Assembly: GCA_900765185.1 (NCBI GenBank)
Contig: CAAFQT010000158.1
Location: forward strand, 1 to 11,576
DNA from: an uncultured Collinsella sp.
Lineage (GTDB): Bacteria; Actinomycetota; Coriobacteriia; Coriobacteriales; Coriobacteriaceae
DNA length: 11,576 bases
Direction: 5' to 3'
Positions 1-5,853 of the stretch are shown here, piece by piece. Position 1 is the stretch's first letter, and each line of letters begins with the position of its first letter. The notes under the pieces were generated by a model. It was given only the letters and a program-made list of their open reading frames with translations. It made no database searches and had not been told where the DNA came from. The translations under genes were made by a program, and so were the position numbers.

Positions 1-155
1 GCATCGGCCTGGATGACGACATTGCCGCCACGACCGCCGTCGCCGCCATCGGGGCCGCCCTTGGGGACAAATGCCTCGCGCCTAAACGACATGCATCCGG
101 CTCCGCCGTCGCCGCCGCACACGTTAATGCGGCTGATATCGGTGAACTGTGACAA
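1..155 (-). CDS. obgE: Obg/CgtA family ribosome-assembly GTPase, N-terminal fragment (cut by left window edge)
   Basis: Only the first 51 codons are visible; the GTPase domain lies outside the window. The visible residues match the glycine-rich Obg fold that precedes the G domain: a GGDGGAGCMSFRRE stretch (about residues 14-27), then VPKGGPDGGDGGRGG (about 30-44). Obg proteins bind the 50S subunit late in assembly and link GTP/ppGpp levels to growth; that role is family knowledge. I chose a TTG start at 155-153 because a perfect AGGAGG lies 8 nt upstream at 164-169 and the protein then begins just before the conserved Obg strand. The first in-frame ATG (codon 22) would remove half of the conserved glycine-rich motif. 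The gene follows rpmA in the usual rplU-rpmA-obg order, but a terminator-like hairpin separates them, so expression probably depends on readthrough or is attenuated. Confidence 0.95.
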   Translation of the reverse strand, partial: MSQFTDISRINVCGGDGGAGCMSFRREAFVPKGGPDGGDGGRGGNVVIQAD

Positions 156-163
156 CAGAATCG

Positions 164-169
164 CCTCCT
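164..169 (-). promoter_or_regulatory. obgE ribosome-binding site (decides the TTG start)
   Basis: The minus strand carries AGGAGG, a full anti-Shine-Dalgarno match, 8 nt before TTG at 155-153. It lies only 2 nt past the T-tract of the hairpin at 179-214, so the terminator and the ribosome-binding site are nearly contiguous. Confidence 0.8.
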
Positions 170-171
170 AC

Positions 172-214
172 AAAAAGAGGGAGACCCTTGAATCCTAAAA
201 CTCAAGTGCCTCCC
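172..214 (-). terminator. Intrinsic terminator or attenuator between rpmA and obgE
   Basis: On the minus strand an arm GGGAGGCACTTGA (214-202) can pair with TCAAGGGTCTCCC (191-179). This gives 12 of 13 pairs including one G-U, with a single A-G mismatch and a 10-nt loop. The stem is followed after TC by TTTTT (176-172), the classic intrinsic-terminator layout. It lies 25 bp past the rpmA stop and 16 bp before the obgE start. No promoter fits between the hairpin and obgE, so obgE transcripts most likely arise by readthrough. The structure is read by eye and was not energy-scored. Confidence 0.8.
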
Positions 215-239
215 ACATATGTGCTCTATGAAGGGTGAA

Positions 240-497
240 TTACGCGTTCGCGAGCGGGCGTACGCTGACCCTGTGCTTGATACCCTTGTGGAACTCAACG
301 GTACCGTCGACCAGCGCGAACAGCGTGTCGTCCTTACCACGGCCAACGTTCTCACCCGGGTGGATGTGCGTGCCGTGCTGACGGACGAGAATCGTGCCCG
401 TGGTTACCGTCTGGCCGGCATAGCGCTTCGTGCCAAGGCGCTGACCGCGGGAGTCACGGCCATTACGGGAGGAACCGAGTCCTTTTTTGTGTGCCAT
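240..497 (-). CDS. rpmA: 50S ribosomal protein L27 (bL27)
   Basis: The 85-residue product is normal length for bL27. It opens MAHKKGLGSSRNGRDS, the conserved basic tail that reaches toward the peptidyl-transferase centre, and continues with TGTILVRQHGT (about 33-43) and HPGENVGRGKDDTLFALVDG (about 46-65), which are signature L27 blocks. The protein starts directly at MAHKKG: there is no N-terminal extension of the kind removed by the Prp protease in Firmicutes, and no prp gene sits between rplU and rpmA, which agrees with a non-Firmicute. The ATG at 497-495 follows rplU by 33 bp, with a weak AGTAGG ribosome-binding site. It is probably co-transcribed with rplU from the promoter at 948-976 and ends at the hairpin at 172-214. 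Confidence 0.98.
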   Translation of the reverse strand: MAHKKGLGSSRNGRDSRGQRLGTKRYAGQTVTTGTILVRQHGTHIHPGENVGRGKDDTLFALVDGTVEFHKGIKHRVSVRPLANA

Positions 498-530
498 TGT
501 GTATACCTACTCTTTCGTTACGAGTGTAAT

Positions 531-905
531 CTACTCGGCGACGGGAGCCTCGGCAACAGCCTCGGCCTCTGCCTTGACAGCCTTCTTGGCGCGGGACGTA
601 GCCTGGACCTTCACGATCTTCAGCTTGGTGAGCTGCTGACGGTGACCCTTCAGACGACGATAGCGCTTACGCTTGTGGAACTTGAAGACCAGCTGCTTCT
701 CGCCCTTGAACTGCTCAACGATCTGAGCGGTAACCTTGGCCTTGGCCAGCTTGTCGGGATCGGTGACGATCTTCTTACCATCGTTGAGGAAGATAACCGG
801 CAGGGTGACCTTGTCGCCCTCATTGCCCTCGATCTTCTCGACGGTGATGACATCGTCGGTGGCGACCTTGTACTGCTTGCCGCCCGTGTTAACGATTGCG
901 TACAT
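531..905 (-). CDS. rplU: 50S ribosomal protein L21 (bL21)
   Basis: The 124-residue product begins MYAIVNTGGKQYKV, the standard bL21 N-terminus, and carries the RNA-binding block HKRKRYRRLKGHRQQLTKLK (about residues 77-96) near the end of the core. bL21 is a structural protein that binds 23S rRNA in the large subunit. The core ends near residue 103; the remaining 20 or so residues form an Ala/Glu/Lys-rich tail that looks disordered. I start at ATG 905-903 because the family begins there and GAAGGG lies 9 nt upstream. An in-frame ATG at 926 would add seven residues without homology or a good ribosome-binding site. It is the first gene after the promoter at 948-976 and is followed by rpmA. Confidence 0.97.
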   Translation of the reverse strand: MYAIVNTGGKQYKVATDDVITVEKIEGNEGDKVTLPVIFLNDGKKIVTDPDKLAKAKVTAQIVEQFKGEKQLVFKFHKRKRYRRLKGHRQQLTKLKIVKVQATSRAKKAVKAEAEAVAEAPVAE

Positions 906-947
906 GTTTACTTGCCCTTCATGCATCAGTTAGTGCAACAGCCGAAT

Positions 948-976
948 ATAGTAGCAGGCGAAAATACCCCCGTCAA
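948..976 (-). promoter_or_regulatory. Sigma-70/SigA-type promoter for rplU-rpmA
   Basis: On the minus strand TTGACG (976-971) and TACTAT (953-948) are separated by exactly 17 bp. A TG one base before the -10 box makes it an extended -10 (TGCTACTAT). Each hexamer matches consensus at 5 of 6 positions. Transcription should begin near 941, giving a leader of about 36 nt before rplU. The -35 box overlaps the DUF2344 stop codon at 975-973, so ribosomal-protein genes can be transcribed independently of the upstream cluster. Confidence 0.75.
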
Positions 977-1785
977 CGAGTATGTGGAGCAAATCCACAA
1001 GTTCGCACAGGTATGGGGCTGACGAGTCGGCCCTCGTCGTCCTCGCATGCTTGATTCTGACGCTCGACATCGTAGGAGCAGATGGTCACGAGGTCTTGCA
1101 TACCGGTGGAAACAATAGGTGCATCCACGCCCGGGGTCAAGCCCTGCAACAAAACATCAGCCGCAGAAAGCAAAATTTCCGGACGCATGGAGCCCTCGTT
1201 GTCGGCATGGGTGTCGAGCATGAGCACCAAATGGTCCGGGCGCTCCCCCGCCGTGAGCTCATAGCCCACGAGCGTGTGATCCAAATCCAAGCGCTTGCTC
1301 TTTTTTCCGCGCGCGTAGTCGATGCCATGATCCGCGCGCAGCGTGTCGATCGCACGACGCACCTCGTCGGCGCTTACGGGCGCCTCGGGATCCAAGTGCA
1401 AGTCGATGCGATACGACAGGCGCGTGAGCTGCGCCGTCAATGCCGGCGTGCGCACGTCGATGTACGCCGCCTCGATGGGCGCCAGATCGGCCGGAGACGC
1501 CGCAGCCAGGCGCTCAAACGCCTCGTCGAGCGCCACGAACTCGGTCATAAACAGGTCATACCACTCGCAGGTCGACGACGTACCCACCGGTAGCGCCGAA
1601 GAGAAGCCCACGCGCATGTGCGGGGAGAAGCCCTGCGTGACGGCATAGGGAAGTCCCGCACGGCGCACGATGCGCTCAATGGTATGGATTACTTCGAGAT
1701 GGCCCAGGTACTTAAGGCGATCGCGCTTGCCATAGCGAACACGAAGTCTAAAGAGCGTGGGGTTGTCGGTCAGGCGCTCACTCAT
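973..1785 (-). CDS. DUF2344 / TIGR03936-type radical SAM-linked protein
   Basis: The 270-residue soluble protein starts with the family hallmark: RVRYGKRDRLKYLGHLEVIH (about residues 15-34), IVRRAGLPYAVTQGFSPHMR (about 39-58), then FSSALPVG. This domain is found next to, or fused with, TIGR03960 radical SAM proteins; its biochemical function is unknown to me. The gene's ATG (1785-1783) overlaps the radical SAM stop in an ATGA, so the two are translationally coupled and probably made in a fixed ratio. The last 40 or so residues (ending VRTCGFAPHTR) extend past the conserved part and contain cysteines. In many bacteria this pair is followed by an RNase E/G gene and rplU; here rplU follows directly. 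Related candidates such as a tRNA or ribosome modification partner are inference from neighbours only. Confidence 0.9.
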   Translation of the reverse strand: MSERLTDNPTLFRLRVRYGKRDRLKYLGHLEVIHTIERIVRRAGLPYAVTQGFSPHMRVGFSSALPVGTSSTCEWYDLFMTEFVALDEAFERLAAASPADLAPIEAAYIDVRTPALTAQLTRLSYRIDLHLDPEAPVSADEVRRAIDTLRADHGIDYARGKKSKRLDLDHTLVGYELTAGERPDHLVLMLDTHADNEGSMRPEILLSAADVLLQGLTPGVDAPIVSTGMQDLVTICSYDVERQNQACEDDEGRLVSPIPVRTCGFAPHTR

Positions 1786-3659
1786 GCGCGATCACCCATC
1801 AATACATTCTTGGCGTGGAGCGTGGGGCAGATTCCGCAGCCGGTGCACGACGTGCGGGTGCAGTCGGGAGTCGTGACGCCCTCGAGCGAGCGACGGTACT
1901 CGCGTTCGAGGAAGCCGCGCGTGCAGCCGGGGCTCACATGCTCCCACGGCAGGCGCCAGTCCAACTCGTAGGGCAGGTGCACGAGCTCATTGAGGTCAAT
2001 GCCGTTTTTGGCAGCAGCCTCCTTCCAGTTCTCGAGCGAGAAATGCTCTACCCAGGCGTCAAAGCGAGAGCCCGAGCGCCAAGCGTCGATGATGACGGGC
2101 GTCATGTCACGACCGGCGCGGGAAAGCGCGGCCTCGATGAGCGAGGTCTCGGCATCGTGGTAATGCACGCGGACGGCACGGTTGCGAACGCTCGTGATAA
2201 GCAACTTCTGGCGACGCTTGACGTCGTCGTAGTCGAGCTGCGGGCACCACTGGAACGGCGTGGCAGCCTTGGGGATAAAGACCGAAACCGAGATCGACAC
2301 CGAGATCGAGCCGCGACGAGCCTTGGGCACCACGGAACGACCGAGCTCCAGCACGTGATCGGCCAGATTGGCGATGGCCACGATGTCCTCGTCGCGCTCG
2401 CCGGGAAGGCCCATCATAAAGTAGAGCTTCATGCGGTTCCAGCCGGCCTCGAAGGCCGCCTTGGCCGCACGGTCCAGGTCCTCCTCGGTCACGTTCTTGT
2501 TAATGATGTCGCGCATGCGCTGGCTGCCGGCCTCGGGCGCGAACGTCAGGCCGCCCTTCTTTTCGCCGGCGACCGACTCGGCCATATCCACGCCAAACGA
2601 ATCCAGGCGCTGCGACGGAATAGACACGCGTATACCCGTATCCTCCAGGCGACGGTTGAGCCTGCCGAGCACGTCGCGAATGCAGGAGTGGTCGGTCGTG
2701 GAAAGCGAGGTCAGCGACACCTCGTCATAGCCGGTCTTTTCCAGACCCTGAATCACCGACGAGACGATCTGGTCGGCCGAGCGCTCGCGCACCGGGCGAT
2801 ACGTCATGCCGGCCTGGCAAAAACGACAGCCGCGGGCGCAGCCGCGCAGGATCTCGATAGACAGGCGGTCGTGAACCAGCTGTGCATAGGGCACGCACGA
2901 CTGCGACAGCGGATTCGTGGCGCCGAAATCCTCGACGACGCGCTTGTAGACCACGGTCGGCGCATCCTTGCCCTCACGCGGCACGGTGTAGCCATGCGGC
3001 GAGCAGGGCTCGTCGTGACGAACCTCATAGAGCGACGGCACGTAGTTGCCGGCAATGGATGCAAGCTGCTCGACAATCTGCGCGCGCGGGACCCCTTCGT
3101 CACGCAGGCGGCGATGCAGCTGGCAGGTCTCGAGCAGCGATTCCTCGCCCTCACCGATGAGGATGGCATCGAAGAAGGCCGCGTACGGCTCGGGGTTGTA
3201 CACCGAGGGACCGCCGGCGATGATGATTGGGTCGTCTTCACCTCGGTCGGCCGCTAACAGCGGAATGCCAGCGAGGTCGAGAGCCTCGAGGAAGTTCGTC
3301 ACCGCCATCTCGTGCGGCACATGCAGGCCGACGATATCAAACGAAGCGACCGGCGCTGCACCCTCGAGCGACAGCAGCGGAATGCCCGCCTCGCGCATGG
3401 CGTCACCCATATCGGGCCACGGCACATAGCCGCGCTCGCAGGAGATGCCCTCGGCCTGGTTAAGGATGTTGTAGAGGATGGCGATGCCCTGGTTGGGCAG
3501 ACCAACCTCGTACACATCCGGGTAGATCAGGCAGCAACGGTAGTCGGCATCGGCCTTGGAAAGCGTGCCCCACTCGTGATCGATATAGCGGCTCGGCTTC
3601 TCGACCTTGGCGAGCAACGGCTCAATTAAATGAAAACAATCTTGGTACGGAACGCGCAA
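1782..3659 (-). CDS. TIGR03960-type radical SAM protein of unknown substrate
   Basis: The 625-residue protein has an N-terminal cobalamin-binding-like Rossmann region (about residues 40-175, with IIIAGGPSVYNPEPYAAFFD and LIGEGE) and then a radical SAM domain with CARGCRFC: C274, C278 and C281 form the CX3CX2C motif that binds the 4Fe-4S cluster and S-adenosylmethionine. The C-terminus (about 600-611) has four further cysteines, DCTRTSCTGCGIC, which could hold a second cluster. No substrate is established for the family as far as I know. The start is TTG at 3659-3657: AGGGG lies 7 nt upstream, and the next in-frame Met is far inside the conserved domain. The ribosome-binding site abuts the stop of the DUF697 gene (10-bp gap), and the 3' end overlaps the DUF2344 gene by 4 bp. 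Both facts indicate one operon. Confidence 0.93.
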   Translation of the reverse strand: MRVPYQDCFHLIEPLLAKVEKPSRYIDHEWGTLSKADADYRCCLIYPDVYEVGLPNQGIAILYNILNQAEGISCERGYVPWPDMGDAMREAGIPLLSLEGAAPVASFDIVGLHVPHEMAVTNFLEALDLAGIPLLAADRGEDDPIIIAGGPSVYNPEPYAAFFDAILIGEGEESLLETCQLHRRLRDEGVPRAQIVEQLASIAGNYVPSLYEVRHDEPCSPHGYTVPREGKDAPTVVYKRVVEDFGATNPLSQSCVPYAQLVHDRLSIEILRGCARGCRFCQAGMTYRPVRERSADQIVSSVIQGLEKTGYDEVSLTSLSTTDHSCIRDVLGRLNRRLEDTGIRVSIPSQRLDSFGVDMAESVAGEKKGGLTFAPEAGSQRMRDIINKNVTEEDLDRAAKAAFEAGWNRMKLYFMMGLPGERDEDIVAIANLADHVLELGRSVVPKARRGSISVSISVSVFIPKAATPFQWCPQLDYDDVKRRQKLLITSVRNRAVRVHYHDAETSLIEAALSRAGRDMTPVIIDAWRSGSRFDAWVEHFSLENWKEAAAKNGIDLNELVHLPYELDWRLPWEHVSPGCTRGFLEREYRRSLEGVTTPDCTRTSCTGCGICPTLHAKNVLMGDRA

Positions 3660-3666
3660 CGGAAAA

Positions 3667-3671
3667 CCCCT
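3667..3671 (-). promoter_or_regulatory. Ribosome-binding site fixing the TTG start of the radical SAM gene
   Basis: AGGGG on the minus strand lies 7 nt before TTG at 3659-3657 and overlaps the TAG stop of the DUF697 gene (3672-3670). No ATG or GTG at a suitable distance competes. Confidence 0.65.
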
Positions 3672-4599
3672 AAGCAGCGAGATCTGATGCGTCCTGGTAG
3701 GACGCCATAGGACGGGTAGCGCCCGCGACCGTGGTCACAAGATCGCGAACGCGGGAAAACGTGGCAGTGACCACCTCATTGGCACGGCTGTAGTCGACAT
3801 CGCGCTCGTAGAGCGAAACGAGCGCACGGCCCATGCCATAGGTGCCCGCGGCAGCAGTGAGCGCCTTGACGGCAAACCCAATATGCGGCGTCTGCTTGAC
3901 GAGCGCGCGGGTGACCGCGCGAATCACAAGACCGCCGGCAAGCACGCCCGCGACCTCGTAGCCACGCTCGGGTTTAATGCCGCGTCCAAAGACGGCAGCG
4001 AGCTCAAAGAGCATGCCCACCTGCGCCAGCGCCATAACGGGATAATCGGCGCCCGGCAAAAACACCAGTGCACCGGTCGCCATATTGGTGAGCGCGCACG
4101 AGGTGATGATACGGTTGGCCGCCGCGATGCGCATGAAGGCAAAGTTCGCCGCAAAAGCCGTTTCCTTGTCGGTGCGATCGAGAATCCAGCGGGCAAGCGT
4201 CTCGAGCAGATACGTCTTATCGATTGCCGCTACCACGCCGAGCATGGGCGTGGACTCCTCGATAAACGGCACCTCCACAGCAGACTCGGCAAGCACGCAC
4301 ACGGGCGCGCCGGCGATCACGAGCTCCTGCACGGCACTCTCCAAGCGGTCGGAACCACACGAGAGCACCAGCACCACATCGGTATCGGTCTTTGGAGCAA
4401 TTCGCTCCTCCCCCAGACGCTCGACGCGCACAATGCCCGAGGTCGTCTGCGGCACAAAGGCGTCACGCACCGTCTCGGCCAGAAAGCGCGAGGCGGACGA
4501 ATCCAGATAGACCGAGACGCGCACCGGCGTATCGGAATCCTTCTTAACGGACGCGCCCATCTTAAAAGCGCGGGTCAGCTTATCTACGGGAATTTTCAT
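3670..4599 (-). CDS. DUF697-like membrane-associated protein with degenerate G-domain-like N-terminus
   Basis: The 309-residue product has two halves. Residues 27-142 alternate short strands and helices (VRVSVYLDSS, DVVLVLSCGS, APVCVLAESA, VVAAIDKTYLLETLARWILD) in an order that resembles a small GTPase or Rossmann fold, but no GXXXXGK[ST] P-loop and no NKXD is present. Residues 150-265 match the DUF697 pattern: hydrophobic helices around LPGADYPVMALAQVGMLFEL (181-200), VAGVLAGGLVIRAVTRAL and AAAGTYGMGRALVSLYE. DUF697 is often fused to GTPases (the YcjF and Era-like groups are examples); its function is not settled. A clear GGAGGGG lies 8 nt before the ATG, 18 bp after the rodA stop, so the gene belongs to the operon. 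The DUF697 assignment is by pattern memory; the pseudo-GTPase idea is inference. Confidence 0.75.
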   Translation of the reverse strand: MKIPVDKLTRAFKMGASVKKDSDTPVRVSVYLDSSASRFLAETVRDAFVPQTTSGIVRVERLGEERIAPKTDTDVVLVLSCGSDRLESAVQELVIAGAPVCVLAESAVEVPFIEESTPMLGVVAAIDKTYLLETLARWILDRTDKETAFAANFAFMRIAAANRIITSCALTNMATGALVFLPGADYPVMALAQVGMLFELAAVFGRGIKPERGYEVAGVLAGGLVIRAVTRALVKQTPHIGFAVKALTAAAGTYGMGRALVSLYERDVDYSRANEVVTATFSRVRDLVTTVAGATRPMASYQDASDLAA

Positions 4600-4617
4600 A
4601 GCAAACCCCTCCAGCGG

Positions 4618-5844
4618 TTACGCGGCGCCCGAACGATGCCGCCATATGGATTGTACGATACCCACCGTCAGCAGCTGAATCATCATCGAAGACGAACCGA
4701 AGCTAATAAACGGTAGCGGAATACCGGTAATCGGCATCATGCCGATGCACATGCCGATGTTTTCGAAAGTCTGGAACGCCCACATGCCAACGATGCCCAC
4801 ACACGAAAGACGCAAAAACAGCGACTCGCACTTAAAGGCGACGCGAATCGTCGAAAAGATCAGCAGCACGTAGAGGCACAGGAGCAAAAAGGAACCGCAA
4901 AAGCCAAAGGTCTCGGACAGGAAGGCGAAGACGAAGTCGGTGTGGAACTCAGGCAGAAAGCCGCCGGCCGACTGCGTCGCATGCCCCAGGCCCTTACCAA
5001 AGAAGCCGCCCGAGCCAACGGCGATAAGCGACTGCTGCAGGTTGTAGGCATCGTCCGAATCGGCATTATCGGGGTCGATAAAGACCGTCAGACGGTTCAT
5101 CTGATACTGCTTGATGAGCACATCGTGGCCGAGCAACGAATCAAAGACCGAATCAAGCGCCAGGACGAGGGCCACCAGGCCCACGAGCAGGGCCAGGGTC
5201 GACAGCACCCATTCGCGGCGTGCACCGCTCATGCAGATGACGATGGCGCCCGAAACCAGCACGACCAGGCCCGAGCCCAGGTCACCCATGGCAACGACGG
5301 CCAAAAACGGAATGGACAGCATGCCGCAGAGCTTGACGTAGTCGCGAACGGTATCGATGCGACCGTTATACTGCGAACCAAGCGTAGCAATAAAGAAGAT
5401 GGTGATGAGCTTGGCAAGCTCAACCGGCTGGAACGTCAAGCCGATACCGGGAATCTTGATCCAGCCCGTCATGCCCAGACCGCCCGTATAGGACAGACCC
5501 GGAATCTTGGGCGAGAAGATCACGATCAGGTCGATGACGAGCAACGCCGTCGAGAAATTGGAAATACCGCGCAGGTCGGTACGCCAGACCAGCACCGCCA
5601 GCACCGCCCCGATGCCAATTCCCAGAAGATGGCGTGAAAACGATGCATCGGCCTTAAACTGCGAAGCCGACCAGATAATGATGGCACCGTAGGCGACGAG
5701 CGCCACAGTAGCCACGAGCACACCGATATGCACCTTTTGGCGAAACGTGCCGCGCGAGGCCGAAAGTTGCTTGTTGACGCGGTCCAGGCTGCTGCGAGAG
5801 CCGGTCTTGGTTGAACGGAACAGATCCGCCGGAGAAAAATCCAT
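4618..5844 (-). CDS. rodA: RodA, SEDS-family peptidoglycan glycosyltransferase
   Basis: The 408-residue multi-pass membrane protein polymerises glycan strands from lipid II in the elongasome, acting with PBP2. Visible SEDS signatures are FQPVELAKL (138-146), GDLGSGLVVL (187-196), the block RLTVFIDPDN (251-260), QQSLIAVGSGG (270-280), LPEFHTDFVFAFLSETFGF (297-315) and NIGMCIGMMPITGIPLPFIS (362-381). D303, in the HTDF motif, is probably the essential catalytic-loop aspartate of RodA. About 35 soluble residues precede the first membrane helix, so the protein is longer than the typical 370-390. The usual QPSE reads QPVE and the usual PDLG reads GDLG. The ATG at 5844 has AGGAGG 5-6 nt upstream overlapping the PBP2 stop, which indicates coupling. 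A divisome FtsW is less likely given the mreBCD-PBP2 neighbours. Confidence 0.95.
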   Translation of the reverse strand: MDFSPADLFRSTKTGSRSSLDRVNKQLSASRGTFRQKVHIGVLVATVALVAYGAIIIWSASQFKADASFSRHLLGIGIGAVLAVLVWRTDLRGISNFSTALLVIDLIVIFSPKIPGLSYTGGLGMTGWIKIPGIGLTFQPVELAKLITIFFIATLGSQYNGRIDTVRDYVKLCGMLSIPFLAVVAMGDLGSGLVVLVSGAIVICMSGARREWVLSTLALLVGLVALVLALDSVFDSLLGHDVLIKQYQMNRLTVFIDPDNADSDDAYNLQQSLIAVGSGGFFGKGLGHATQSAGGFLPEFHTDFVFAFLSETFGFCGSFLLLCLYVLLIFSTIRVAFKCESLFLRLSCVGIVGMWAFQTFENIGMCIGMMPITGIPLPFISFGSSSMMIQLLTVGIVQSIWRHRSGAA

Positions 5845-5853
5845 CGCAACCTC

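Noticed and set aside
498..530. A prp protease gene or hidden small gene between rplU and rpmA
   Set aside because: The gap is only 33 bp, and L27 has no cleavable N-terminal extension.
906..926. Longer rplU starting at ATG 926
   Set aside because: It adds seven non-homologous residues and lacks a ribosome-binding site; bL21 starts at MYAIV.
906..947. L21 leader RNA-type regulatory structure in the rplU leader
   Set aside because: The predicted leader is only about 36 nt and shows just a 4-bp TGCA pairing, too little to support a structured leader.
219..1022. Long plus-strand open frame opposite rpmA and rplU
   Set aside because: Both ribosomal proteins are unmistakable on the minus strand; the plus-strand product is low-complexity and mirrors their codons.
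1815..3257. 480-residue plus-strand open frame opposite the radical SAM gene
   Set aside because: It lies wholly inside the conserved radical SAM gene, has an Arg/His/Ala-rich composition and no recognisable domain. GC-rich codon bias explains it.
3883..4716. 277-residue plus-strand frame opposite the DUF697 gene
   Set aside because: The minus-strand gene has a perfect ribosome-binding site, operon spacing and membrane helices; the plus-strand frame crosses the rodA/DUF697 junction and looks random.
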